Under the pieces are notes generated by a model. The model was not told the DNA's origin. It saw only the letters and a program-made list of their open reading frames with translations, and did no database searches. Of a DNA stretch of 64,000 nucleotides, positions 23,640-35,124 are shown piece after piece; the first letter of the stretch is position 1, and each line of letters begins with the position of its first letter. Source of the DNA: Astropecten irregularis (Eukaryota; Echinodermata; Asteroidea; Paxillosida; Astropectinidae); the NCBI GenBank assembly GCA_963971285.1, contig OZ020260.1:8404798-8468797 (forward strand), in the 5' to 3' direction. The translations under genes and the position numbers were made by a program.

Positions 23640-23765
23640 AACCAGATATTTCCTCAAAAGTCTTGGGTCAAGACTTTTCCGCCTGTGGGGACACACGCGA
23701 GAAAATAATCGTGATTCGAATTGCTAAATATTCGTTTTTTTCTGTGTGTGTGTGTGAATGAGCCT
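23640..23765 (+). mobile_element. Right part of a TIR element (family J), partial
   Basis: GCCTGTGGGGACACACGC, then AAAATAATCGTGATT and the terminal TGTGTGTGTGAATGAGCC, match the right half of the element at 40903-41270 (CCAGGTGTGGAAACGCCAC, AAAATAATCGTGATT, GAGTGTGTGAGTGCACC). The left half falls in or before the gap. Confidence 0.5.
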
Positions 23766-24835
23766 ATGGACTACAGCCACAATGAGCCATATCACCCAAT
23801 GCTTGAACACAATTTTTCCACATACTGTAAAGTGAAAATGTAATTGTAACAAAAATTTAGGAATGGAACAATCCAAACAATCGCTGCACATGTAATGTTG
23901 CATGTGTTTGTCATAACATGTGTTAAATCCTGATTGGACAACGTAGGGCTGACATGGTGTGCAACCATATTTGTGATTGGCTAGTCAATCTCATTATGCT
24001 CACAATCTACACATAAGTCTGGTACCAGTGAATATATATACAGTATGTGTACGTCCAAACATGTGCATTACAATGCAGCACTCAAACTACAGTATGTATT
24101 TAGTAAATGTGTTTTAATTTTGCGTATTTGCCATCCCAGCTGCATTGCGATTTTATTTTTAAATGTTTAGCAAAGGCTGAAAATACATCGTGAATTGCAA
24201 TGCAATACCAGGAAAATCATTCCCTGTGGGCTGCGACTTAAAATCGCTATAAAGAATTATGACTGTAACAAACAATATTTATGGATCCCGCCGTGTTAGT
24301 TATAGCTGTTTCCACTGTATTGAAAGTAGAATCTGTACCAGTATTATACAAAGTGCAGATGTACAAATGTACAATTGTACATGTATGTGTACATGTAAGG
24401 GCAGGCTTGGGCCTACATGTATGGTTTCCTCTGCTCTGATATGTCACTTTAAAAATCACCTATAATACTTCAAAGATTTGCAGTACCAGTACTCCAAATT
24501 CCTCTATTTCATCCTTGTCAGCTTTATCTCATTGAGTCAATTTTGAAATTGTGTCAAGCGTTTCTTTTTGAAGTCTTTCTCCTCTCAGCAGACAGTTTAG
24601 CCCACATATTGGATTGCTTCCAGTAGAGCGTGTAAAAGCCTTTTGGGAAATTTTCAGCTTGGCTTGATCAACCGTGCATGGTAACACATCTTTTGGATTA
24701 GGAGGTGGAAGGCTTTGAAAGTAATGGAATTAGTCTAGCAAAGATATGTGTGTATAAATTTGCTTCTGTAAAGAACCGACAAAGGGTCTTCAAAATGTTA
24801 AGAGAACAAAATGACATTGTTATCTTTCATATGAA
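23766..24835. other. NOS1AP: Intronic stretch without supported features
   Basis: No exon or repeat boundary is recognised. TACATGTA sites are clustered at 24365-24420. Confidence 0.5.
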
Positions 24836-25015
24836 ACACAATACATGTGATTGGATTGGTTGGGATACATGAAGCATGTTGGTATGGTTTGGGTGGTGTT
24901 GGGTTGGGTTGGGATACGTTGGTTGGGCTGGAGTAGGCGGAGCTGGGTGTGGCTGGAAGCAGCTACAGTAGGTTGGGTTGTGCTGGTAGTTTTTTTAATG
25001 GGATAAGTTGAGTAG
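24836..25015 (+). repeat. G/T-rich low-complexity tract
   Basis: The tract is built of degenerate GGTTGGG/GGGATAC/GGCTGG-type steps (for example GGTGTTGGGTTGGGTTGGGA). The strand asymmetry is strong and there is no fixed period. It is of unknown origin and could form G-rich secondary structure. Confidence 0.6.
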
Positions 25016-25053
25016 TTGGTTGTTATGGAATCCTGTTGCAATACCTCAATCTG

Positions 25054-25444
25054 AGACCTGGTCTGAGGTCATCGTCATCTTCTCATATTCTGTCTGTTCC
25101 AAAGACTCGTCTGGCAACCTACAGGCGACAGGGCGTTCTCCAGATGTGCGCAGCATCTCTGGAATTCTTTGCCAGATGAGTTGATGGACGAAAATTATAA
25201 AACTCCATCTAAAGACACATCCTTTCAATCTTGCTTTCCATCTTTTACCTTCCCAGACCTGCGCCTTTGAATGGTATTATCCAGATGCTGTGCATATTAT
25301 AAATGCTGTATTATTATTATTATTATTTAAAGGGAATTTCTACACAAGTTGGATGTAATCTATCTGCTTAACTGCCATAGGTTGCCAGATGAGTCTTGGG
25401 AACAGACAGAATATGAGAAGATGACGATGACCTCAGACCAGGTC
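25054..25444. repeat. Inverted repeat of about 68 bp flanking a LINE fragment
   Basis: The left arm 25054-25123 (GACCTGGTCTGAGGTCATCG, then TCTCATATTCTGTCTGTTCC, then CTCGTCTGGCAACCT) reappears inverted at 25377-25444 with only a few changes. The spacer of about 250 bp is the tail of a non-LTR retrotransposon. The right arm is therefore probably a second, inverted insertion or a local inverted duplication of the same LINE. Confidence 0.7.
25120..25330 (+). mobile_element. Non-LTR retrotransposon 3' fragment with (ATT)n tail
   Basis: With a frame shift near 25163 the sequence reads WNSLPDELMDE followed by a serine- and phenylalanine-rich end and a stop (TGA at about 25269). This is the signature of the C-terminus of many CR1/L2/RTE-type reverse-transcriptase ORFs. 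It is followed by a short 3' UTR and an ATT-repeat tail at 25309-25327. It is a broken, short remnant with no RT catalytic motif. Confidence 0.55.
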
Positions 25445-28400
25445 ACATCATTTCAGAAGCAAATATTTCAAAAGAATATTGGTTCTAAAACAACACAGTA
25501 GGGCCTAATTGGGTATTACTATTAGTTTAACCTCAATACAATAGCTTGTACATGTTTGCACACTGTATACGTCATCAAATGAAAAAACAGTCGTGAATGA
25601 CAGTGAGTATTGTAAAAGAAAATGTAAGGTCTTGTGAGTACTGAGTACTTTGATAAATTGTTATAGCTAGCCAATTGTCAACCATGTATTTAGGTTGTGG
25701 CCCATGGACTTACATAAATCATCTCCGACTGGGTTGTCCAGAGGTCGTTTTGCCTCATGCTGGAAACCAGCTCACGATGGGATGAGGTAGATTCCCTCCT
25801 CCCTGCACCAAAGCCGGACTGTCGTGAATCCACTATGACTGACATTGTACAAGTATTCACCAATAACCAGAAATACAGGAATTGGAACTGTTGTAACGTA
25901 ATTGATAGTCTCCACTTCAAGCTGAATATGCTTATGAGTTCAGATTTTAACTTCTAGCTAAGCAGCATCTGTGTTGATGACCACTTTCGGTATGTTATGT
26001 ATGATGGGTCAGAATCAACAACCTGCTACATGTACATGTATTCAGTCTGTCAATGTCATGTACATAGCATCACTCAGCATATCACAGGGCTACATTCATG
26101 ACATTATAACAGTTCTTGACAACAGGAATGTGCCACTGATGGAAATGCTTACTCATTTGCTGTTGTACTATGAACAAAATACACCAACATTGACCATTGA
26201 AACTTGCAAAATCCTCTGCATGTTATTCAACAACAGAATGAACAGGCAAATAATGAGAGACCAATCAAGTCAAGACCAAAATTGTCCAGCAATTTCATGT
26301 ACATACTACTGATACATGTACCATTCAAGCATGTTATTGCTGGATTGTATGCATCCAATTCACAGCAAGTTATGAGTCAGTGCAAGTTGAATTTGTGCTG
26401 AATGCAGGACTCTCTGTACTGTAGATGCATGACGGCACAAGATAAAGATGTATCCTCAAACTGGTTCCTCATACATCAGCAGTTGAGTAGTTCAGATGTC
26501 TTTACCAATCAAAGGCTTCCTTGTACTTGATCAAGGGTTCCATTTAACAAGTACACAATACACAGCGAAAGTTGAGTTGAGTCTCAAGAAAAACAACTGT
26601 GGGTGAATACTTCCTGCAGATACATGTACATGTAGAGTACAATGCACATCATGCTTTCAATACAGTCCAATCTGGTGCAGCTACAGATGTTAAGTCCACT
26701 GGTGATGGAAACTCTATACACTGATCCTATGCCCAAAGTTTCTTTCTTCACTGTTATTCAATTCACTGGAAGTAACTATTCATTCAGAGGTGACCGTGAC
26801 GTGGCCATGATGGTGTGACAATCATTGGGTCATAGAGACTGCAGAGTCCATACACAGCTAGGTCTGCATACAACAACTACTGTACATGAACAAGTACCAT
26901 GACCACTGACGTGTAAAAGTCTGAGAAGTTTGGAACAGACTTCAACAGGAACAGATCGATCAACTTGCTATGGAACCCTGCCTGACTATGCAGACTGTTC
27001 CATTTCAGTTTCGTTCTAAACTTCTGATCACAGAGAAAGTGGTAAATTAGACTCGCTCCCAGAGTCCCTGGTACATTTGTAATCACTTCCTGCCAGGCTG
27101 AGTAGGCAGGGACTACGCCACAATATATTCTCAATTTATGTGTATGTCCATGATGCAAACTTTTGCAAAGCTATGATGTGGCAATCTTTTACATTTGTCA
27201 TAATTATTGTGAGCTCCCATCATCATTGGCTCCCATTTGTTTGTGTACAATACATGCACAAAAGGCCTATGGTTCTTATAATGAATGACAACTACATTAT
27301 AACAGACAAAATTTTGGCGGGATTCCACTGTATTCTGAAATATTTCAAGTGAAAATAAAAGCTAAATTGAAAATACTGAAGAGCACCACACAGACCATGT
27401 GTTGTAGTGAATGTTTGGCAATAAATCCTGTACCTGCTACCAGCTATGTACATGTACAATGCACAAAAGTTCATAAGTAACCATTATGTGGAAATGAATA
27501 AAAGCACTAATCAGATGAACACTCAACATCTGACATTTATCAACATTCTGACATTTGGAAATGTGGTCTTTAAAACAGTTATTATGTACATGTACAGTAT
27601 ACATGTGTAGATGCACTTTCAAACATTTGAACAAGTTTCCACTGCAAGGGAACTGCTAGTGTTCTGGATTGACATAATTTGAGCAAGTCTAGGTAAGCTC
27701 AGCTGCCCTTCATTTGCTTTTCTCACCCCTCCCCAAATCTACACAGCCAGGAAGTGACTGATATCCGTTCCCATCATGACCAGGCATAGATGAATTATAA
27801 GACCATATATATCAAGTTGGAAAAATATTTTATATAGACTTAAATACATTTTTTTTATATTATCAAATGTCATATCATGCGTCAAAATTGAGTGGCAGAA
27901 AAATAAGATCTTGTGTAAAAGAGTATGCCTTCCTTCACAGCTGCATGGCCATTATGTGAATTATAGAAAAGAACATGACAACCTATAGGGCCAATACGTG
28001 TACAGTATGTACATGTACTCTGTGAAGAAGTATGGAGAAAGGATGTCAGTATTTCAGGGATGGGGATTCTAGTCACTCGGGACAATGATTCAAGTTTGCT
28101 CCCAAAAGTCATATTGTGACTCATTCCACCGAAAGAAATACAAGTATACATGTACATTTCGACATTTAAGTGTTCGTCCCTGGGACAAACACTGACATTC
28201 AGAGCAGCTTAGAGCTGTTCCAATCATTCTTCCCAAAATTCAATCAGTAACAGTGGTAGAGTGGTACAGTGTAGAGCCATGAAATTCAGCACCAATTTCA
28301 CACCCTCCAGACGATAGATCATTTTATGGTACACTGTACACGAATTTACCATGTACATGTACTGTACATGTACTTTCAACATCAAACTACATGTTTGTAT

Positions 28401-28761
28401 CCGTTTCTATGGTAACAATGGAAGCACAATGACAAATGGTTGTTTTTCTTTACTTCTTGAGTGTTTGTAGCCTTAAAATGCCATATTTTAAGAATTAGTT
28501 TTTGACATACACTGTATTTGTAATATATACAAGTATTGTGTAGTTTTAGTTGGTACCCAGAATGACCATGCATTTATAACACTCAAAATTATTTCTATTA
28601 TTGTGTTTATAAATAATCTTCTTCTTTTTAAGTACTGTAACACGAATAACAGTAACAAAAAAAAAGTACAACAAATCAATGAAATGTGTAAATTGTATCA
28701 CATTTTAGTTTATAATGCAATGCACTATTTGCATATTTTAAGAAGAATCTCATTATAATAA
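25445..28761. other. NOS1AP: Intronic stretch without supported features
   Basis: No exon, RNA gene or element boundary is recognised. Open frames such as 25971-26312 and 26877-27158 show no family resemblance, and neighbouring frames give equally long ones. Confidence 0.5.
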
Positions 28762-29059
28762 CTAGACATTGTGATTGTGGTAACAACCACTAGGTGTTCG
28801 GGGTCTCATTTCGTAGTGGAACTGTTATATGAACGTATGTTGGAATATATTATATATGTGATCAATCATCCCTCATATGATGGCATATTGAAACACATGT
28901 ACACATAAACTGCGTGGCTGAACAAATACTTTGATCATGTTGATTGCTTATTTGTACTGTACATTGACTGACTGATTATAGGAAATGGCGTCACCTTTAA
29001 ATATATATAATATTGTCTCGACAATAATTTTAAATATGATGTAAATATGTTGCAGTTTT

Positions 29060-29690
29060 ATTTTGTTTGATTAAGACATATGGATTAAATGTGACCATAT
29101 CTCAACGTAAAAAAAACTTAAATTTAGCCCATAGACTTAGTTGCAGTGTTTATGGAACACATTGTCATTTGACAACATGATGTTCAATACATCGATAGCA
29201 TTTCGATTAAGATTTGGTGCTGGTATTCAATGATATATAATAAGATTTACGTGCAAATATCTATGGCAAGATGTAAACAACTAAACAAAGTTTTGAGTCA
29301 CGCAATTGGACATTACATGTGCATGTACATGTATGTTCTAAACAGTGAATTATGTAAGTATATATAGTGTATGGGAAATAGAGTCAATCGATCATCATAT
29401 TTTTTTGTAAAATACCATATTTTCACGTAACACATGTACACGTTTGTGTATAAAGTTAACAGGCTAATGTGAGAAATATTTAAAAATTCATATAAAATCA
29501 AGAGATGCCGTAAATGTTCACTTCACATCTACGATGTGGGAACTTTGTCTGGGCCTTTGTATGGTTAAAATTGACTGAGTGTATGAGGTGTATCAAACTC
29601 CTGTGTTGAGGCTATCATGTGTTTCCACTGAGACAACATAAATGAAGCACATTCCAATCACCTTGCAGTGACTGCCATCTGGTACTATAT
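29060..29690 (+). other. Extra segment interrupting the first unit of the ~1-kb array
   Basis: The first unit is about 1.73 kb and the others 0.98-1.05 kb. The CATCACCTTTAAATATATAT...TTGTCT(C/G)GACAATAA stretch occurs at both about 28990 and 29703. The intervening ~0.65 kb is thus an insertion or rearrangement bounded by a duplication of unit sequence. It has no recognised element ends. Confidence 0.5.
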
Positions 29691-31477
29691 ATATACATGG
29701 CATCACCTTTAAATATATATAACATTGTCTGGACAATAACTTCCGGTTAATTCATCACAAGTAACTAAACATTTACAAATGTCATTGAATGCATGCAATG
29801 TAAATACTTTGCAGTTTTCACTGATGTACGTCATGTAATTACTGAGTAAACAGTATTTGAATAATTAAGTCATTTTCCCTTTAAAAGAGCATAACTTCCG
29901 GTTGAATGACGTCACAAATTTTAAACTTCACATACATGTCAAGGTGCATTTGTGCTTCACACTCACGAAATTTAGGAGAAATTTATTGTTTACTTTCGGA
30001 TTACGTAATCACTGTATATCTTTAACCAACCGTAGAGGGCGCTATATAGCTCGCATGACGTCATCGTTTATATTTTCTGAAAGCCCAAGACCTTTTCTAT
30101 CTTTTAGCTAATTAAAATTTATGTGCCCAAATCCTTCCGTTTTCAAGTTATTTTGAGTCAAACTTCAACTTCCGGTAACACCGGAAGTGAAGGTCATTTG
30201 TACACAAGACTGAATATATTAATTGTTCAAATTTACGTGTTGAGTAACATATGTCAATATCAAAATCGTAGGTCATGTGGTTCTTAAGTTATTAAGCACC
30301 AAAGTTTTTCATAAAAACGCTTGTAATTTGATACCCGATGACGTCATCATGACGTCAATCTTCTAAATACAACTTGACATCATGAACAAAGTTCCCACCA
30401 AGTTTCAGGTCAATATCTTATAACAGTCATATAGAAGTCCTGCTGACAAGTTTGGGAAGAAAAAAATGAAGAAAAAAAAAAAAAAAAAAACTAGACATTG
30501 TGGTTGTGGGAACAACCACTAGGTGTTCGGGGTCTCATTTCGTACTGGAACTGTTAAGAGAATGTTTGATGGAACGCGTGTATGGCATAATTATTGAAAT
30601 ACACTTAAACTGTGTGACTGAGCAAGTACTGATCATGCTGATTGCACAGTGTATTGGTACATGTACACTGACTGATAGCGTATAGAAAATCGTGTCACCT
30701 TTAACTAATGTAAAATTGCCCGGACGATAACTTCCGTTTAGTTAATCACAAACAACTGAAAATTTGCAGAAATCATCGAATGCGTACAATGTAAACAATT
30801 TTCAATTTGCACTGATGTACGTCATGTAATAACTGTATAAACAGTATTTGAATAATTTACATAATGTTTCCTTTAAAAACGCTTAACTTCCGGTTGAATG
30901 ACGTCACAGATTTCAAACTTCACACATATGTCAAGGTGCAATAGTGCTTCAAACTCACTAAATTTGGCGGAAATCCTTTGTTTACTTTTGGATTACGTAA
31001 TCACTGTATATCTTTAATCCACCATAGAGGGCGCTATACAGCCCGTATGACGTCATCGTTTATATTTTCTGAAAGCCTAAGACCTACTCTATCTTTTTGC
31101 CAAGCAATTGTATGTGCCCAAAACCTTTCTAATTTTGAGTTATTTTGAGTCAAAGTTCAACTTCCGGTAACACCGGAAGTGAAGGTCATTTGTACACAAC
31201 ATTGCATATTATATTAATTGTTCACATTCATGTGGTGAGTAACATATGTCAATATCAAAATCGTAGGTCATGTGGTTCTCAAGTTATAAAGCACCAAAGT
31301 TTTTCCTAAAAACGCGTGTAATTTGATACCCGATGACGTCATCATGACGTCAATCTTCTAAATACAACTTGACATCATGACCAAAGTTCCCACTAAGTTT
31401 CAACTCAATATCTTGTACCTGTCACCAAGAAGTCCTGCTGACAAGTTTGGGTGGAAGGAGAAAAAAAAAAAAAAAAC

Positions 31478-31536
31478 TCGAACAATAACAATAGGTGTTC
31501 GGCTTGAACCCGAACACCTAAAAACTCTAACAATAA
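31478..31536 (+). repeat. Hairpin spacer between array units 2 and 3
   Basis: CTCGAACAATAACAATAGGT, then GTTCGGCTTGAACCCGAACA and CCTA: a 10-bp stem (AGGTGTTCGG/CCGAACACCT) after the poly(A). Two more copies lie at 33531-33622. The stem sequence is the same AGGTGTTCGG that follows the 5' hairpin of each unit. Confidence 0.7.
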
Positions 31537-33622
31537 CTAGACTTTGTGGTTGTGGGAACAACCACTTGGTGTTCGGGGTCTCATTTCGTACTGGAACTGT
31601 TATGAGAATGTTTGATGGAACGCGTGTATGGCATAATTATTGAAATACACTTAAACTGTGTGACTGAGCAAGTACTGATCATGCTGATTGCACAGTGTAT
31701 TCGTACAAGTACACTGACTGATAGCGTATAGAAAATGGTGTCACCTTTAAATAATGTTAAATTGCCCGGACGATAACTTCCGTTTAGTTAATCACAAACA
31801 ACTGAAAATTTGCAGAAATCATCGCATGCGTACAATGTAAACAATTTGCAATTTGCACTGATGTACGTCATGTAATTACTGAATAAACAGTATTTGAATA
31901 ATTACATCATGTTTCCTTTAACAACGCATAACTTCCGGTTGAATGACGTCACAGATTTCAAACTTCGCACATATGTCAAGGTGCATTCAAACTCTCTAAA
32001 TTTGGCGGAAATCCGTAGTTTACTTTTGGATGACGTAATCACTGTATATCTTTATTCCATCGTAGAGGGCGCTATACAGCCAGTATGACGTCATCGTTTA
32101 TTTTTTTTGAAAGCCTAAGACCTACTCTATCTTTTTTCCAAGCAATTGTATGTGTCCAAAACCTTTCCGATTTTGAGTTATTTTGAGTCAAACTTCAACT
32201 TCCGGTAACACCGGAAGTGAAGGTCATTTGTACACAACATTGAATATATTAATTGTTTAGATTCACGTGGTGAGTAACATATGTCAATATCAAAATCGTA
32301 GGTCATGTGGTTTTCAAGTTATAAAGCACCGAAGTTTTTCCTAAAAACGCGTGTAATTTGATACCCGATGACGTCATCATGACGTCAATCTTCTAAATAC
32401 AACTTGACATCATGACCAAAGTTCCCACCAAGTTTCATGTCATTATCTTGTACCTGTGACCAAGAAGTCCTGCTGACAAGTTTGGGAAGAAAAAAATAAA
32501 AAGTAAAAAAAAAAAAAAACTAGACATTGTGGTTGTGGGAACAACCACTAGGTGTTCGGGGTCTCATTTCGTAGTGGAAATGTTATGTGAACGTATGTTG
32601 GAACGTACAGTATGTTATCAATCGTCCCTCATACAATGGCATATTGAAATACACTTCAACTGCGTGACTGAGCAAAATTAATACATGTACTTCATGTACT
32701 GATTATGCTGATTGCAGTATTCGTACACTATGACTGATACCGTACGTATATAATGACATCACCTTTAATATTGTATGGACAATAACTTCCGGTTAGTTCT
32801 TCACAACCAACTGAACATTTTCAGAAGTCATTGAATGCACACGATATAAATATATTGCAATTTTCACTGAAATGCGTCATGTAATTATCGAGTAAACAGT
32901 ATTTGAATAATGACGTCATCTTTCCTTTAAAAGCGCATAACTTCCGGGTGCATGACGTCACAGATTTCAAACTTCACAGACATGTCGAAGTTCATTAGTG
33001 CTTCACAGTCACCAAATTTAGCGGCAATCCGTTGTTTACTTTTGGATTACGTAATCACTGTATATCTTTAATCCACCGTAGAGGGCGCTATACAGCCTGT
33101 ATGACGTCATCGTTTATATTTTCTGAAAGCCCAAGACCTTCTCTATCTTTGAACTATGAGGTTTTTTGTGCCTAAATCCTACCGTTTTCGAGTTATTTTG
33201 AGTCAAACTTCAACTTCCGGTAACACCGGAAGTGAAGGTCATTTGTACACAATATATATATATTAATTGTTAAGATTTACGTGTTGAGTAACATATGTCA
33301 ATATCAAAATCGTAGGTCATGTGGTTCTGAAGTTATGGGGCACCAAAGTTTTTCATTAAAACGCTTGTAATTTGATACCCGATGACGTCATCATGACGTC
33401 AATCTTCTAAATACAACTTGACATCATGACTGAAGTTCCCACCAAGTTTCATGTCGATATCTTGTACCTGTCACCAAGAAGTCCTGCTGACAAGTTTGGG
33501 ATGAAAAAAAATGGAAAAAAAAAAAAAAAACTCGAACAATTACAATAGGTGTTCGGCTTGAACCCGAACACCTAAAAAACTCGAACAATAACAATAGGTG
33601 TTCGGCATGAACCCGAACACCT

Positions 33623-34099
33623 AATAAGAGAAAAATTTCATACAGTATTACAGTACACGTATGTACAGTACAATGTTTGTACATTACCTGAGCATGCACA
33701 CTGTCTAGTGTCTACAGTGTACCTTTGCTATGCTAATTTGAAAATAATTGCACATTTCGTCAGTGCTTCTGAAAGGGCTCTCTTTGGAACGAAGCACACA
33801 AATTAGTGGCCTTGGGGGTAAGTGCCTTTTAAAAACTATTTAATTGGATTACACAGTCAATCATGCATTTAAGCACTGTACATATATTACATACTGGATT
33901 GTATTCCTCCATACTGATACACAAATTCAATGTAAATGTGTGTTAAAAAGACAATTTGACAGAAAATCTACACACAGTACCCCAATACAATGATAAATAC
34001 AATGCATAGGTGAGGTTCAGTTGCTTTGAACAATACCGTGTATTCTGACTTCCAAACAAACAAAGATAATTGACTTTTAGGGTCACCACTGACGTATAG
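33623..34099. other. NOS1AP: Intronic stretch; the 3' part may belong to the SINE
   Basis: CTTCCAAACAAACAAAGATA upstream of 34100 resembles sequence upstream of the second tRNA-like copy (inverted, about 46000-46045). The repeat therefore probably begins tens of bases before the tRNA-like part. Nothing else is seen. Confidence 0.45.
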
Positions 34100-34171
34100 G
34101 GCTGGATGGCTCAGTTGGTAGAGCACCTGTACGGTATTCAGGAGGTCGCCGGTTCGAATCCCGCTTTGTTC
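34100..34171 (+). mobile_element. tRNA-derived SINE head (tRNA-like, A and B boxes)
   Basis: The pol III A box TGGCTCAGTTGG (34107-34118) and B box GGTTCGAATCC (34151-34161) are intact. A D-arm (GCTC/GAGC) and an anticodon-arm-like CCTGT...TCAGG can be drawn. However, the acceptor strands do not pair, the T stem has a mismatch, and position 33 is C, not T. A related copy sits inverted at 45911-45985 with similar flanks. This points to a tRNA-derived repeat and not a functional tRNA gene. Confidence 0.7.
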
Positions 34172-34807
34172 ACTTTTCAATTATTCATTTTTCTCGGATA
34201 CATGAACACTTATCTCGATGAAACAATGTTCTCTTCAAAAGAACAACAACAACACCATGTCATGACCAGTCCTATTCCGGCTTTGAACAATGTGCAGTAT
34301 TTGAGGCAGTCATATAGGCATGAGGCCTATTAAATGCAAATAATTTGGTTGGAACTATTACACCTACAGTGAGAGAATGGAACAGGTGGACAACATGTGG
34401 TCACCAATGACAAGCCTGAGTCTTCTGAATCCTTGAAATCTAAGATTCAATTATATGTTTTACTACTGTATGTCTAACTATGGAGGAAGGCAGGGCTTCC
34501 CCAAGGTTGCTGGTGTGTGTGAGATGGGAACAGAAATTTGGCTCACTTCATACCCACTCATACTGTACATGTACCTTATTACATCATATGTACTTGCTTT
34601 TGTTTTGTTTTGAACACTAATCCTACATTCGTGTAAAAAAATAATGATATTATTATCACTAAACCAAACCAAACAATTTAAACAAAATTGATCCAAATAA
34701 TTGAATTTTATAACAAAAACAAGTCCATGTGTAGAATATTTACATGTACCTTCAGTGATCACAAATTTATTTTTAAACACCGAATAAATGGCACACCTCA
34801 TACAGTA
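34172..34807. other. NOS1AP: Intronic stretch without supported features
   Basis: Nothing beyond possible SINE body sequence is recognised. A 170-codon minus-strand frame (34478-34990) overlaps the MITE at 34808 and shows no domain. Confidence 0.5.
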
Positions 34808-35124
34808 ATAGACCTTTCTTTTGTTTACAAACATTGATTGGCAAGGCATGGGCGGCCAAATGTTACAAATCATTTCGTCTTCTTGACAGACGGCATGACC
34901 AACTTCAAGTTTAACATTTTTGTAAACTTTCCATACTAGGTGCAAAATACATACCAGCATTGCTTGTGGTGTTTCCATTACATTCAGCATTATCTTTTAA
35001 TGTTTATGAACCGTTGTGTACAAATTGTGGTTATTTTGTATGCCTGGCTTTGACGGCTCGCCATAGTTTCCACCATGCTGGTTGGCAAAAACTCGGTCTG
35101 TGACATTGCAAAGGAAAGGTCTAT
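34808..35124. mobile_element. MITE family D, intact copy with empty hAT site
   Basis: The 317-bp element has ends ATAGACCTTTCTTTTG and CAAAGGAAAGGTCTAT. It aligns along its whole length with 10217-12384 minus the hAT-like insertion. The octamer CTTTCCAT at 34927-34934 is single here, which gives the pre-insertion state. It has no coding capacity. Confidence 0.8.

Larger units (their letters stand above)
28762..33622 (+). repeat. Tandem array of four ~1-kb units rich in CRE octamers and hairpins
   Basis: Units start CTAGACATTGTGGTTGTGGG at 28762, 30491, 31537 and 32520, and end in poly(A) after CTGCTGACAAGTTTGGG. Each carries a 5' hairpin (GTGGTTGT...ACAACCAC) followed by AGGTGTTCGGGGTCTCATTT. 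Further in are AACTTCCGGTT, TGACGTCA octamers, GTAGAGGGCGCTATA, and a hairpin ACTTCCGGTAACACCGGAAG at 30168, 31160, 32208 and 33213. Near the 3' end comes a double octamer TGACGTCATCATGACGTCA at 30339, 31334, 32369 and 33383. Short hairpins AGGTGTTCGG/CCGAACACCT follow the second and fourth units. The poly(A) ends suggest a retroposed or SINE-like unit amplified head to tail. I do not recognise the family and there is no coding potential. Confidence 0.8.

Noticed and set aside
23315..23708. Open frames spanning the N gap
   Set aside because: The residues are undefined; the frames only reflect the absence of stops in N.
24836..25015. Interstitial telomere repeat
   Set aside because: The tract is GGTTGGG-like and irregular and lacks TTAGGG runs.
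31377..31643. 88-codon frame across units of the ~1-kb array
   Set aside because: It crosses a poly(A) and a unit junction. The corresponding frame in the other units is broken.
34100..34171. Functional tRNA gene (a GGU anticodon could be read)
   Set aside because: The acceptor stem does not pair, the T stem is mismatched and base 33 is C. A second diverged copy with shared flanks indicates a SINE.
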